From positions 1-64,000 of the forward strand of contig JACQYL010000028.1 of the NCBI GenBank assembly GCA_016208165.1: a stretch of 64,000 bases of DNA, written 5' to 3'. The stretch is from Deltaproteobacteria bacterium (GTDB taxonomy: Bacteria; Desulfobacterota; Desulfarculia; JACQYL01). Shown piece by piece: positions 26,365 to 35,636 of the stretch (position 1 is the first letter of the stretch; each line of letters starts with the position of its first letter). Both the position numbers and the translations under genes were made by a program. The notes under the pieces are model-generated. The model was given only the letters and a program-made list of their open reading frames with translations. It had not been told where the DNA came from and ran no database searches.

Positions 26365-27843
26365 TTATATTATGCTCGGAATGATAACCCTGAACCTGGT
26401 GCCCCGGTCCGGCTCGCTTTCCACTTTTATGGTACCCAAATGCGCGTCTACAATGCCCTTTACGATGTGAAGCCCCAAGCCGGAACCGTCGATCTTTCGG
26501 GTCTTGTCACTTCGGACCCGGTAAAACCGATCGAAGATCTTAGGTAAATCCTCTTGCGAGATCCCGATGCCGGTGTCGGAAACCTGTATCACAAGACTAT
26601 CGTCCCCCCTGCCCGCACATACGCGGACGCTGCCGCCCTCCTTGTTGTAGCGGATGGCGTTCGAGATCAGATTCGTCACCACCCCTTCCATATGGAGAGG
26701 ATCCGCCAATATGAGCGGCAGGTGTTCGGGCATTTCAACGATGATCCTGCACCCTTTTTCCACCGCGCGAACACGCATCAGATCCACCACCCGCTCGATA
26801 ATGGGCCGCATGTCCAACTGCTCTTTGTTCAAAACCAGCGTGCCGGCCTCCATTTTTGACAGATCCAACAGGTTGTTCACCAACTTTAAGAGGCTTGTGC
26901 TTCGTACATTGACTCTTTCCAGAGCGTGTTGCTGGGCTGCGTTGACGGGTCCGAGGGTTTGCGACAATAAAAGGTCCATATTCTGAAGCACGGCCGCCAG
27001 TGGAGCCCGCAACTCGTGGGCCACCATGGCGACAAAATTGGACTTCATTCTTTCAACCTGCTTGATATATCCGATATCTTGAAGCACCGTGACGGTGCCC
27101 ATGGGCGTTCCCTCTTCGTCTTTTACCAGACCCGTACTCGCCCGCACATAGATATCCTCTCTCAGCTCCATCTCTTTGGTAATGGAAGTAACGGCTGAAT
27201 CCGACAACTCGAGTACTTGCTGGACCATGTCGGCAAGCATGGCATTATCCGTGGCGTCCAGTAGTTTCTCGCCCAACAGCACTTTTGATCGAAGCCCCAG
27301 TAATCGAGCGGCGGGGGCGTTGTTCAGTATGATTTCGCAATTGTTATCGGCGATAATGACGCCGTCGGTCATAGCTTGAATAATGGTCGAAATTCGGCTC
27401 TTTTCCGTGGCAATGTCCCGGAGACTTCGAACCCGCTCCTCCCGGAGGTATGCCGCTTCCCTCTCGAGGCGGATTTTTTCCCAGGCGCGACTTACCGTAA
27501 ACCGCAATTGATCGGGCATGAAAGGCTTTGTAATAAAATCGTACGCCCCGCTTTTCATGGACTGGACCGCCGTCTCGATGGTTCCATGGCCGGTAATGAT
27601 GATAATCAGAACCTGCAGGTCCCGTCTGGCAACCTCCTTGAGTACGGCCATACCGTCCATCACCGGCATCTTCAAATCCAACAGCATGATGTCGGCGTTC
27701 TCGCCGATGAGCAGGTCGAGGCCCTCGCGGCCGTTCGCTGCCTTGAACACCTGATAGCCGTCTTTCGAAAGCGCCCGGTCGCACCCTTCCCGAATAATCA
27801 TCTCATCGTCCACCACCAGCACTTTCGGCTTTTCGTCCGTCAT
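26365..27843 (-). CDS. Receiver-PAS-histidine kinase hybrid
   Basis: 492 aa cytoplasmic protein with reversed hybrid order. N-terminal receiver (residues ~5-120, phospho-acceptor Asp56, Lys106), a PAS domain (~150-265, IIQAMTDGVIIADNNCEIIL), HisKA with His276 (FVAMVAHELRAPLAAVLQN) and a HATPase with NLISNAIRYNKEGG, VSDTGIGISQEDL and GSGLGLHIVKGIVDAH. The N-terminal receiver suggests it takes phosphate from another kinase, probably the PAS kinase encoded 47 bases upstream. Confidence 0.92.
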   Translation of the reverse strand: MTDEKPKVLVVDDEMIIREGCDRALSKDGYQVFKAANGREGLDLLIGENADIMLLDLKMPVMDGMAVLKEVARRDLQVLIIIITGHGTIETAVQSMKSGAYDFITKPFMPDQLRFTVSRAWEKIRLEREAAYLREERVRSLRDIATEKSRISTIIQAMTDGVIIADNNCEIILNNAPAARLLGLRSKVLLGEKLLDATDNAMLADMVQQVLELSDSAVTSITKEMELREDIYVRASTGLVKDEEGTPMGTVTVLQDIGYIKQVERMKSNFVAMVAHELRAPLAAVLQNMDLLLSQTLGPVNAAQQHALERVNVRSTSLLKLVNNLLDLSKMEAGTLVLNKEQLDMRPIIERVVDLMRVRAVEKGCRIIVEMPEHLPLILADPLHMEGVVTNLISNAIRYNKEGGSVRVCAGRGDDSLVIQVSDTGIGISQEDLPKIFDRFYRVRSDKTRKIDGSGLGLHIVKGIVDAHLGTIKVESEPDRGTRFRVIIPSII

Positions 27844-27890
27844 CGCGCTTTGCCCGCCTTGGCTCTAGGACCGTTCTTGCTGCCGGTCAT

Positions 27891-29453
27891 CTATTGTCTT
27901 TCCGAGTTTGAAACAGGTAGTTCCACCCGAAAGGTCGCACCTTCTCCCAATCGGCTTTTCGCCGAAAGGTTCCCTCCATGTCGACGCACAATTCCATAAG
28001 CGGTACTTAGGCCCAAGCCGGTGCCCTTTCCGACTCGTTTTGTCGTAAAGAACGGGTCAAAAATCCTGGGAAGATGCTCTTCGGATATGCCGCTTCCGGT
28101 GTCCTCGATTTCAGCAACGATCATGCTTCGCTCTTTGTCATAATAGGATCTGAGCGAAAGCGTTCCTTCTCCTTCCATGGCATCGACGGCGTTCACCACC
28201 AGGTTGGTGATGACCTGATTCATGAGTCCCGGATCTCCCTCGGTGGGCGGCAACCGGGGGTCGAGATCCATGGAAACACGGATGTTGTGGAACAGAGATT
28301 GATTCTTGAACAGAGAAACCACCTTGTGAATGCTCTCGTTCAGGCTGAATCGAGTGCGTTCCTTACCGGACTGACGGCTGAAGTCCAACAGATTCTGGAC
28401 GATCTCCTTGCATCGAAGCGTCTGATCGACAATATGCTGCAGGTCTCCTTTGCGCATGTCATCGTCCATCCCTTCGAGAAGGAGGCTCGCGTACATCAGG
28501 ATTCCCCCCAGAGGATTGTTGATTTCATGCGCAACACCCGCTGCCAGCTTTCCCAGAGAGGCCATTTTTTCGGATTGAACGAGCTGCAAGTGCGTTTCCT
28601 CAAGTTCCCGCTCCATCCTCAACCGTTCCCTCAAGTCCGTGAAGATTCCGACCGTGGCCACCTCTTCTCCGTCTTCATAGATCATGGCCGCCGACAGATT
28701 GCAGGGGATCTCCTCGCCCGATCGGTCCCTAAGGCGCACCTGTATGGTCGTCAGCTTGCCTTTACCTCCATACTCGTCGCTTCGGATCTTGGACATGACT
28801 TCCCGGGCCATTTCAGGAGTAGCATAAATCTTTTCTATATGCATTTTGCCCACAACTTCGTCTGCCCTGTAGCCCAGCAACTGCTCGGCGCCCTCGTTGA
28901 AAATCAACACGCTGCCTTTGGTATCCGCGCCGAGAATACCATCGACCGAGCTCCTGATGATATTGGACAAAAACGTGTTGGACTTTCGCACCTCGTTCAA
29001 GATTCTGAGGTGTTCCGTTTGATCGCTCAATTGTACGAACAGCTTCGGGCCTTGCGGGGTCCGGTGAGACCCGATGCACACTTCCGCCTCCCGGATGGTC
29101 CCGGCCGGCGACTCCAGCATAAGCAAGGCGCATCTCCTTGGGTAGTCATCGGAGGCCTTGCACAAACGCTCGTGCAGGCGAAACCACGATTGCCGGTCGG
29201 CCTCGTTCAGCAGCGATGGGAATTGGGCTCCAATCAGCCGCCATCTCTCCATTCCGGTCATTTCACTTGCCAGCTGATTGGCGTACTCGACCCGGAAGTC
29301 CTCGTCCAACACCAAAATTCCGTTGTTTCCCATCTCGAAGAGAAACAGCACCAATGACTCGAGCCACCCCTGCTTTGAACCGCCTTCTTCCGCGGAACTA
29401 CGCTCCAACTGATCCAGCCACATCAAACCCAGATCCTCATGAGACACGAACAA
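27891..29453 (-). CDS. PAS-PAS sensor histidine kinase
   Basis: 520 aa soluble kinase of the NtrB-like group. Two PAS domains (residues ~35-145 and ~160-275; the second with [19 protein letters not shown]), a HisKA domain with His309 ([20 protein letters not shown]), then HATPase motifs [25 protein letters not shown] and [20 protein letters not shown]. No membrane segment. It heads a row of five signalling genes transcribed leftward. Confidence 0.92.
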   Translation of the reverse strand: MFVSHEDLGLMWLDQLERSSAEEGGSKQGWLESLVLFLFEMGNNGILVLDEDFRVEYANQLASEMTGMERWRLIGAQFPSLLNEADRQSWFRLHERLCKASDDYPRRCALLMLESPAGTIREAEVCIGSHRTPQGPKLFVQLSDQTEHLRILNEVRKSNTFLSNIIRSSVDGILGADTKGSVLIFNEGAEQLLGYRADEVVGKMHIEKIYATPEMAREVMSKIRSDEYGGKGKLTTIQVRLRDRSGEEIPCNLSAAMIYEDGEEVATVGIFTDLRERLRMERELEETHLQLVQSEKMASLGKLAAGVAHEINNPLGGILMYASLLLEGMDDDMRKGDLQHIVDQTLRCKEIVQNLLDFSRQSGKERTRFSLNESIHKVVSLFKNQSLFHNIRVSMDLDPRLPPTEGDPGLMNQVITNLVVNAVDAMEGEGTLSLRSYYDKERSMIVAEIEDTGSGISEEHLPRIFDPFFTTKRVGKGTGLGLSTAYGIVRRHGGNLSAKSRLGEGATFRVELPVSNSERQ

Positions 29454-29496
29454 ACTCCTCTATCGGGCTGTTATTTTGACGGGACCGGCCTACCGC

Positions 29497-31008
29497 TCAG
29501 GGAATCGGGACCCTGGCGCCGGTGAGCAGGTACTTCAGGTCGTCGTCTTCGAACCGAAGTCCGACTCCAACAAAGAACGACTCCTCGCTCTGGTCGCTGA
29601 ATGCGTCATCATAGCCCGCTGTCAGATACATATGATCGAACAAGTTAGCGTCTACGTAGAACTTGACGTGAGGATTCCGATCCTTGTTAAAATCGAAGGC
29701 CTCAGCGGTCAGTTTCACATTGTCGTCAAACAGATAATGGTCCAATCCGAACCCGCCGGTGGATTCGAGCACGCCTCCACGAATCACCGTATCATAGTAC
29801 CGCTTGGCAATCTGCGCGGAAAACTTCAGCTCATCTTCGTCCACCTGATTTTCGGTCATACGTTCGAAGGTCGAGCTGCCGTCCGGAAGGTACGTTACCG
29901 TTTCCGTAGTCTTGGTTCGAAGCCTTCCACCGGGATCGTCCACAATGCTCAGCAGGTAGTATTTGTCGAACGTAGGCTGGATGCGAACATCCAGATACGA
30001 CTTTACGTCATCGCCGCTGAACAGGTATTCGCCGCGGTATCCTACGAACAGCCTGAACCGTTCGGCTCGCGCCACCATTGCGTTCAGACGGGTCAGTGTT
30101 TCGTCCAATGTTTCGGCCGTGCTCGGATCGTTCACCAACTTCCCGATGGTGCCCTCTCCCCGGCTGATTTTCCCGGATATCTCTCGCAGTGACACCAGGG
30201 TCTCGTTCAGTTCATCCACCGTGCTTTCATCGTATAGAAGTCTGCCTAAGGAGCCTTCCCCTCTGCCCACCTTATCCACTATGGCTCTCAGAGACGCCAG
30301 CGTTTCTTCGATGGTTTCGGAAGCCGCCTTCACATTCGTAATCAACGCCGTAATATTTTCTTTGTTGACTCCACTCAGGTCTTTCATATCGCTGGAGAAG
30401 TCCCTGAAATTCACCATGATCTGTTCCAGGTTCTCTGTATTCCGTTCCACCAGCGCGTTCAGAGATTTGGTCACCTTCTTGGTGTTTTCCAGTATTTCGC
30501 GAAGAGCCAGTTCACCCGCGTCCCCTCCCAGCGCGTCCCGGAGCGACGCCGTCACAGCCTTCACGTCCTGCGCAATGGATGATAGCTGGATCAGCAACGC
30601 ATCCACATCCACCTGGGACGTCGTCTTATTTATCGCATCTCCCGGTCCGAGGGGAGGCTCGTTTCCCTCACCCGGGATCAGCTCGACAAAGCGGTCCCCC
30701 AGCACTCCGCGGGTTCGAATCATGGCTTGGGTATCCCGACCCAGTTGAACGCCCGAACGAATCTTAAGGATAACTCTGGCTTTGCCTTGGTAAAGCTCGA
30801 TCCCCTCCACATACCCCACCCGGATGCCGGCGATTTCAGCCGGCGTATCCGGCTTCAGGCCCGAGGCGGTGTCAAACACGGCTGCAAGGTCATAACCCCG
30901 CTCTTCGGCCCTTTTCGGTCCCCCCACTTTCAGCGACATATACACAACCAACAGCAGACCAACCGAAACGAACAAACCGACCTTGACTTCCGGGGTAAAC
31001 TTGGCCAT
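29497..31008 (-). CDS. mlaD: MlaD-family phospholipid-binding protein (MCE domain) with barrel-like C-terminus
   Basis: 503 aa. One N-terminal membrane helix (residues ~9-25), an MCE domain (~38-115, GLKPDTPAEIAGIRVGYVEGI), a long helical region rich in I/L/E repeats (~140-330), and a C-terminal ~170 residues with alternating aromatic pattern (GLDHYLFDDNVKLTAEAFDF) resembling outer-membrane barrel strands. Much longer than E. coli MlaD (183 aa); such long forms may span the periplasm. Start ATG 31008 follows AAGGA. Works with MlaE and MlaF encoded just upstream. Confidence 0.88.
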   Translation of the reverse strand: MAKFTPEVKVGLFVSVGLLLVVYMSLKVGGPKRAEERGYDLAAVFDTASGLKPDTPAEIAGIRVGYVEGIELYQGKARVILKIRSGVQLGRDTQAMIRTRGVLGDRFVELIPGEGNEPPLGPGDAINKTTSQVDVDALLIQLSSIAQDVKAVTASLRDALGGDAGELALREILENTKKVTKSLNALVERNTENLEQIMVNFRDFSSDMKDLSGVNKENITALITNVKAASETIEETLASLRAIVDKVGRGEGSLGRLLYDESTVDELNETLVSLREISGKISRGEGTIGKLVNDPSTAETLDETLTRLNAMVARAERFRLFVGYRGEYLFSGDDVKSYLDVRIQPTFDKYYLLSIVDDPGGRLRTKTTETVTYLPDGSSTFERMTENQVDEDELKFSAQIAKRYYDTVIRGGVLESTGGFGLDHYLFDDNVKLTAEAFDFNKDRNPHVKFYVDANLFDHMYLTAGYDDAFSDQSEESFFVGVGLRFEDDDLKYLLTGARVPIP

Positions 31009-31016
31009 GCCGTTCC

Positions 31017-31763
31017 TTAAAGCCGGGCGGTTGGATCCCCCGAGCGGCAGCGGAGAAAATCCCGGACCAGGGGATCCGCGCATGCGTCGATCTCTTCCGG
31101 CGTGCCCTCGGCCACAATTGTACCTTCATTTAACAGGGCTATACAATGCGCAATCCGCATCGTGCCGGCGATGTCGTGACTGATGACCACCGCGGTGACG
31201 CCCAAGGCGCTTTGGGTCTCCCGGATGAGATTGTCGATAGCCTCCGCCATAATGGGATCCAGACCGGTTGTGGGCTCATCGAACAACAGAACCTCGGGGT
31301 CGAGCGCAATAGCCCGGGCCAGTCCCACCCGCTTCCTCATGCCTCCGCTCAGTTCGGAAGGCATCTTTTTTCCCGTGCCCGGCAAGCCCACCATCTCAAG
31401 CTTTTGAGCAACCATCTCGCCCACGATCCTGGTGCTCAGGTTGGTGTGTTCTTTTATGGGAAACGCCACGTTCTCGCCAACCGTCATCGAATCGAACAAT
31501 GCTGCGTCCTGGAACAACATACCCATACGTCGCCTGATGGGGTCCATCTCCCGCTCGTTCATTGCAGCCAGATCGCTTCCAAAGACCCAAACGCTCCCCT
31601 TGTCCGGACGCACCAGGCCGATCATGTGCTTCAGCAAGACGCTTTTCCCCCCGCCACTGCGCCCGATGATGACCGTAATTTTTCCGGGCTGCACCTTCAA
31701 GTCCACGCCTCGAAGCACCTGTTGGGAGCCAAATGACTTGTGCACACCGGTCAACTCGATCAT
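31017..31763 (-). CDS. mlaF: MlaF-type ABC transporter ATPase
   Basis: 248 aa ATPase for inter-membrane phospholipid transport. Walker A GRSGGGKS (34-41), signature LSGGMRKRVGLARAIALDP, Walker B LLFDEPTTGLDP and H-loop VISHD are all present. ATG 31763 (MIELTGVHKSFG) is chosen from homology; the frame runs open further upstream through mlaE sequence. Eight bases separate it from mlaD. Confidence 0.95.
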   Translation of the reverse strand: MIELTGVHKSFGSQQVLRGVDLKVQPGKITVIIGRSGGGKSVLLKHMIGLVRPDKGSVWVFGSDLAAMNEREMDPIRRRMGMLFQDAALFDSMTVGENVAFPIKEHTNLSTRIVGEMVAQKLEMVGLPGTGKKMPSELSGGMRKRVGLARAIALDPEVLLFDEPTTGLDPIMAEAIDNLIRETQSALGVTAVVISHDIAGTMRIAHCIALLNEGTIVAEGTPEEIDACADPLVRDFLRCRSGDPTARL

Positions 31764-31792
31764 GGGTATCTCGTATCGTGACTTGCCGTGCT

Positions 31793-32563
31793 TTAAAAGG
31801 TGAGGGCTGTAAAAACATAGTCCGACACCAGAATCAGCACGGACGATATCACCACGGATTGCGTCGTGGCTCGTCCCACGCCCTGGGCGCCGCCACGGGC
31901 GCCAAGACCCTTGTAGCAACCGATCATACTTAGAATCAGTCCAAAAAACATGGACTTATATAGTCCATGCAGGATATCCCCGATCACCACGTAATCCTGG
32001 ATCTTTCCTATGAACGTACCCGAGTCCAGCCCCATGAGGTCCACTGCCACAAAGTATCCCCCCGCAATGCCGATGAAATCCGTGAGCCCCGTGAGCACCG
32101 GTGTCATGAGTATGCCCGCCAGCACGCGGGGCGCCACCAAATGCTTCACCGGATTGACGGCCATGGCCCGCAAGGCGTCGATCTGTTCGGTGACCTTCAT
32201 GGAGCCCAGTTCCGCCGCCATAGCTGAACCGGCCCGGCCCGTAACCATTAATGAGGCCAGCACGGGGCTCAGCTCCCTGGTGATGGATAACGTCACTACG
32301 GGGCCCACCAGGCTCTCCGCGCCAAAGAGATGAAATCCCTTGTAGCTCTGCAGGGCAAATACCATTCCCGTAAAAACCCCCGTGAGGGTCACCACGAAAA
32401 TGGATTTGACCCCTACGAACTCCATCTGTGTAAACAGGTTGCGGAACCGAAAAGGAGGACGAAACATCCAATAGGCGCACTGACCCGACAGGATGAAAAT
32501 CCTGCCCATTTCCTCAACGAACTGGATGGCGGCCCCACCCAGTCGGGCGATAAGCGCGAGCAT
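31793..32563 (-). CDS. mlaE: MlaE-type ABC transporter permease
   Basis: 256 aa inner-membrane permease. FVGVKSIFVVTLTGVFTGMV, GAESLVGPVVTLSITRELSP and SMKVTEQIDALRAMAVNP are the conserved MlaE blocks, with five to six hydrophobic segments. ATG 32563 follows AAGGAAACC and is preferred to an upstream ATG at 32617 that has no ribosome site. First gene of the mlaEFD operon; MlaB/MlaC are not present here. Confidence 0.94.
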   Translation of the reverse strand: MLALIARLGGAAIQFVEEMGRIFILSGQCAYWMFRPPFRFRNLFTQMEFVGVKSIFVVTLTGVFTGMVFALQSYKGFHLFGAESLVGPVVTLSITRELSPVLASLMVTGRAGSAMAAELGSMKVTEQIDALRAMAVNPVKHLVAPRVLAGILMTPVLTGLTDFIGIAGGYFVAVDLMGLDSGTFIGKIQDYVVIGDILHGLYKSMFFGLILSMIGCYKGLGARGGAQGVGRATTQSVVISSVLILVSDYVFTALTF

Positions 32564-32712
32564 CGGTTTCCTTCGGACTTCTGACGATTTTCCCTTGTAT
32601 ATTAAACGACTTCTCATTCGTCAAGCCTGCAGGACGATGGACCGGCAATCCACCGCCTACGGGCGCTTTTGTCGGGACGACTCGAATGGAGATTGGCCAG
32701 GTTGAACGCACG

Positions 32713-32732
32713 GTGCGCCCTGCCGGGCGCAC
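32713..32732. terminator. Perfect hairpin downstream of the cold-shock gene
   Basis: GTGCGCCC-tgcc-GGGCGCAC, symmetrical on both strands, no U-run. It sits just beyond the terminator hairpin at 32740-32767 and upstream of mlaE. Confidence 0.5.
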
Positions 32733-32739
32733 AAACGAA

Positions 32740-32767
32740 AACGCCCCGACGTACTGTCAGGGCGTTT
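32740..32767 (-). terminator. Rho-independent terminator of the cold-shock gene
   Basis: On the minus strand AAACGCCC, 12 bases, GGGGCGTT followed by TTCGTTT. It lies 23 bases after the stop of the cold-shock gene. Confidence 0.75.
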
Positions 32768-32789
32768 CAAATCCTTGTTCCAATTCACA

Positions 32790-32990
32790 TCAACATCTTG
32801 TGACCTTCTTGGCAACAGGTCCCCGCTCGCTTTCCTCTACCTCGAAATCCACTTTCTCACCTTCTGCAAGTGTCTTGAATCCCGGCATGTCGATGGAAGA
32901 AAAATGTACGAATACGTCCCTTCCCCCTTCTTGCTCTATGAAACCATAACCCTTCTTGTCACTAAACCACTTCACAATCCCTTTCGCCAA
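32790..32990 (-). CDS. Cold-shock protein, CspA family
   Basis: 66 aa single cold-shock domain that binds single-stranded nucleic acid. [20 protein letters not shown] contains RNP1, and DVFVHFSSI is RNP2. The start is a TTG preceded by AAGGAGGT, the full anti-Shine-Dalgarno complement. Own terminator at 32740-32767. Confidence 0.96.
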   Translation of the reverse strand: MAKGIVKWFSDKKGYGFIEQEGGRDVFVHFSSIDMPGFKTLAEGEKVDFEVEESERGPVAKKVTRC

Positions 32991-33185
32991 AACGGTGACC
33001 TCCTTCCAAACGGTTCAGATTCCAGTTCCTATCCTCAGGTCGTAGCTCCAGCAAAAGGAACTCCTTTTCAGAGCGGCGCCGACCTCCTGAACGAATCATG
33101 AATATACCCGAAAGTGACTACGCATCGCAGCCGCTAGAGAAGGGCCATTAAAGCATCTATACAATACATCATTCTACTATAATGA

Positions 33186-34178
33186 TCACGACTTTTCGTC
33201 AAGGAATCTCTCGATCTTCGCCTTTTCCTCCAATCGATCCACATAAAGCTCTAATTCCTGCTCGGTCTTCTGCCGCTTAAGAAAGGCCTCGATCTGGCCT
33301 TTAATCGTATCATAGGGCACCTTGCCCGGGGGTTCTATTTCCAGCACCTCGATCAAATGAAGTCCGAACTCGGTTTCGACTACCCCGCTTCGTTCTCCGG
33401 GCTTCATTGAAAACACCGCGTCTTCGAACGGCTTGACCATCTGGCCCCGACTCACGCTGCCGAGATCCCCGCCCTTGTCCTTGCTCGGACAATCGGAGTA
33501 TTCCTTGGCCAGAGCGGCAAAGTCCTCGCCTTTGTCCAACCGCGTCTTGATGTCTTCGATCTTCTTTCGTGCTTCGGCTTTTTTTGCGTCGTCCCAATCT
33601 TTTTGCATAGTCACCAGAATGTGCCGGGTATGATACCGCTCCGGCTGGGTGAAAAAGTCCGGATTCTCGTCAAAATACTTATGCATTTCCTGATCCGACA
33701 CGGTTATGTTCCGGATGACATCGCGATCCAGCAGTTGCTTTGTGGCCAGCCCTTTCGTGACCTGAAGCCTCAAGTCTTTCTCGGACAACCCTTTCTCCGC
33801 CAGAGCAGCCTGGAACTCCGCATCTCCCGGGAACCGTTTCTTCACAGAGTCGATCTTCTCGTTGACGGTTGCTTCGTCAATGACAATTCCCGCTTCTTTG
33901 CTTTTCTGGTACAGCAACTCCCTCTTGATGAGGTTGTCCAGAACTTCCCCTTTCATAGCCTCGACGCTTAAGCCCTGCTTGGCAGCCCCGAGTTGCTCCA
34001 TTCGCGCTTTGGCGTTGTCCAGCTCCCGGTTCAAATCCTCCTGCGTGATGACAGCCTCATTTACTTTGGCCAATACGACCTCTGACGGCGGCTTTTCAGC
34101 AAGAACCCCAGAGGAAAAACCCGAAAAAAGAAGCGCGGTTGCCATGATAAAAACGATTGGCATGGACCAGTTTCCCAT
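33186..34178 (-). CDS. Periplasmic peptidyl-prolyl isomerase, SurA/PrsA-like
   Basis: 330 aa folding chaperone for exported proteins. Signal peptide (residues ~5-27, PIVFIMATALLFSGFSSGVLA), SurA-N-like helical domain (~35-165) and one parvulin domain (~175-270, HTRHILVTMQ, AKEYSDCPSKDKGGDLG, FGLHLIEVLEI). One rotamase domain only, unlike E. coli SurA with two. AAAAGGAG precedes ATG 34178. Stand-alone gene. Confidence 0.93.
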   Translation of the reverse strand: MGNWSMPIVFIMATALLFSGFSSGVLAEKPPSEVVLAKVNEAVITQEDLNRELDNAKARMEQLGAAKQGLSVEAMKGEVLDNLIKRELLYQKSKEAGIVIDEATVNEKIDSVKKRFPGDAEFQAALAEKGLSEKDLRLQVTKGLATKQLLDRDVIRNITVSDQEMHKYFDENPDFFTQPERYHTRHILVTMQKDWDDAKKAEARKKIEDIKTRLDKGEDFAALAKEYSDCPSKDKGGDLGSVSRGQMVKPFEDAVFSMKPGERSGVVETEFGLHLIEVLEIEPPGKVPYDTIKGQIEAFLKRQKTEQELELYVDRLEEKAKIERFLDEKS

Positions 34179-34528
34179 TTATTGTTCTCCTTTTCGATTT
34201 CAAAAAAATACATCGGAATACCTCGAATCCATCGGAATGCGTTCTAAGGCCATGCCTTACCCGCTTTCCGGCGGTATACACACATTGACTCGCCGCATAT
34301 GCGCTGTGGGATCGTCTAAAAACAAAGGGAGAGGACATCCTTTGACGAGGTGATGAGAAAGGCGGCCGTCCGGTTTTTCTCAGGGATAACAGGCCGTCCG
34401 GCTTTAAACCCATAGTGAGCAGGATCACAAGCAACACTACCGACGAATAGATGAGGGCATAGCACCAAGTCACGAGAAGGGCAAGCACTATTTGGTTTAG
34501 CCCTTTCAACCGCCGGGCCTTTTTTCTC
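34179..34528. other. Intergenic between the SurA-like gene and tRNA-Gln
   Basis: Holds the ribosome site and presumably the promoter of the SurA-like gene (minus strand). The sequence GGCCGTCCGG appears twice (about 34362 and 34391). A minus-strand reading frame from 34509 begins with a hydrophobic stretch but then becomes random-looking and runs into the SurA-like gene, so I do not call it. Confidence 0.4.
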
Positions 34529-34556
34529 TTGATTTGTGGAAAACAGATGGTTAAGA
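34529..34556 (+). promoter_or_regulatory. Possible promoter of tRNA-Gln
   Basis: TTGATT (34529-34534), 16-base spacer, TTAAGA (34551-34556), about 16 bases before the mature tRNA. Plausible but not strong. Confidence 0.3.
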
Positions 34557-34572
34557 AGGGTAGATCAAATCT

Positions 34573-34646
34573 TGGGGGATCGTCTAGCGGCAGGACGGCA
34601 GACTCTGGATCTGTCTACCGAGGTTCGAATCCTCGTCCCCCAGCCA
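34573..34646 (+). tRNA. tRNA-Gln (anticodon CTG)
   Basis: Complete cloverleaf with encoded CCA. Acceptor TGGGGGA / TCCCCCA, discriminator G; D-stem GTCT/GGAC; anticodon stem GCAGA/TCTGT with loop CTCTGGA giving anticodon CTG; four-base variable loop; T-arm CGAGG-TTCGAAT-CCTCG. Acceptor and discriminator features also match tRNA-Gln. It marks the left edge of the accessory segment that runs to about 39.7 kb. Confidence 0.95.
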
Positions 34647-35250
34647 GCAATTTCAGGGGGTTAGCTCAAAAGCTGGTCCCTTTATTTTTTCCAGCAATCG
34701 AGTAGCAATCACGAGACACGTAAACACCCAGCTTCTGAGTCCAGTTCGGCACCTAATTGACGGTTTCTCGTCATCCGGTTTTGGCCATGTTCCGCCTCTT
34801 GAATTCTAGCCCAAATGGCGCTAAACTCCCTTCCATTCCCCACAACCCGTTTCCTTCCCCAGCGCAGGCTACACGCCATTCAGAAGCTTATCCATGTCGT
34901 ATTCTGTGTTGGGTAATGGTTAGGTGGCCGGGAAAATAAGAAACGGGCTTAGAAATCGAAAAAAGCGCCGTTTAGCCGTTCCACCGTCTATGGAGCCGCT
35001 GTCCGCAAATCAGCTACGGCCCATCCATAGGAAACATCGAAAAAGTGGAAGTTCGATCCCAGTCACCCAGTCGGCGGCGGGTACTGACAGAGCCACAGAT
35101 AACAGCAGGTCCAGGCCTCAAGTATATCGAATGAAGTTTTCACTATCTTGCATCACAGGATAGCTGGCAAACTTGGCAAGTATGGTGCATGTCTGGCGAT
35201 TTGGGGCTATACCACATGTTGTGTCCATCCCGATTCCTACCGACTTATAC
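34647..35250. other. Gene-free stretch after tRNA-Gln
   Basis: No credible ORF, and no integrase. No second copy of the tRNA 3' end was seen in the following 5 kb, so an att duplication cannot be shown. The sequence looks like decayed insertion DNA. Confidence 0.4.
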
Positions 35251-35372
35251 ACCCTCTCCCTTTGTGAAAGATCCCGAGCTTGTCGAGGGGGAGAGGCCGG
35301 GGGCTTGCCACGGCGTTTTATCCCGGCGTAGCCTGGCGAAGCGGGAAGCTCGGCAAAGCCGGGTGAGGGCGC
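35251..35372. repeat. Composite repeat with CCCTCTCCC/GGGTGAGGG ends
   Basis: Begins ACCCTCTCCCTTTGTGAAAG and ends GCCGGGTGAGGGCGC, an interrupted inverted pair. The same CCCTCTCCCTT(T/C)G start occurs at 62138 followed by a matching right arm, so both belong to one repeat family. The interior includes further GC-rich palindromic pieces. Confidence 0.5.
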
Positions 35373-35394
35373 ATTGCTCAATTATTGAGCAATG
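35372..35394. repeat. Perfect palindrome CATTGCTCAAT-t-ATTGAGCAATG
   Basis: Eleven-base arms with a one-base centre. It is directly followed by a second, related hairpin at 35406-35426. Confidence 0.8.
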
Positions 35395-35405
35395 GGTGGC
35401 CGCAT

Positions 35406-35426
35406 ATTGCGCAATTTCTGCGCAAT
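35406..35426. repeat. Hairpin ATTGCGCA-5-TGCGCAAT
   Basis: Eight-base perfect arms, five-base loop, eleven bases after the preceding palindrome; both contain the motif ATTG(A/C)GCA. Confidence 0.75.
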
Positions 35427-35597
35427 CTTCAGATACCGACTCCACCGCGAAATCGCAGAATCCTATTAAATTGTATCAGTTATTGTATTTGGCACGTAAC
35501 CTGCTCGTAATACAGACAGAGATCAAGGCCCCTGCAAGAGTGCCAGATTTGGCCCCTTCGATCAGGGACCAACAGCATGAGTTACGGCCGGAGGTCT

Positions 35598-35625
35598 GTA
35601 GGGGCGGTTCGCGAACCGCCCTTAC
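35598..35625. repeat. REP-type palindrome, copy 1, upstream of the RAYT gene
   Basis: Perfect 20-base palindrome GGGCGGTTCGCGAACCGCCC (35602-35621) inside GTAGG...CTTAC. This is the GTAGGGGCGGTTC(G)GAACCGCCCCTAC repeat type associated with REP-associated transposases. It ends 11 bases before the RAYT start. Confidence 0.85.
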
Positions 35626-35636
35626 AACGGAAATCG

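Noticed and set aside
28074-29357. 427-codon plus-strand open frame
   Set aside because: Antisense to the PAS histidine kinase with complete motifs.
34096-34509. 137-codon minus-strand frame with a hydrophobic start
   Set aside because: After about 40 residues the composition becomes random and it overlaps the SurA-like start; no ribosome site.
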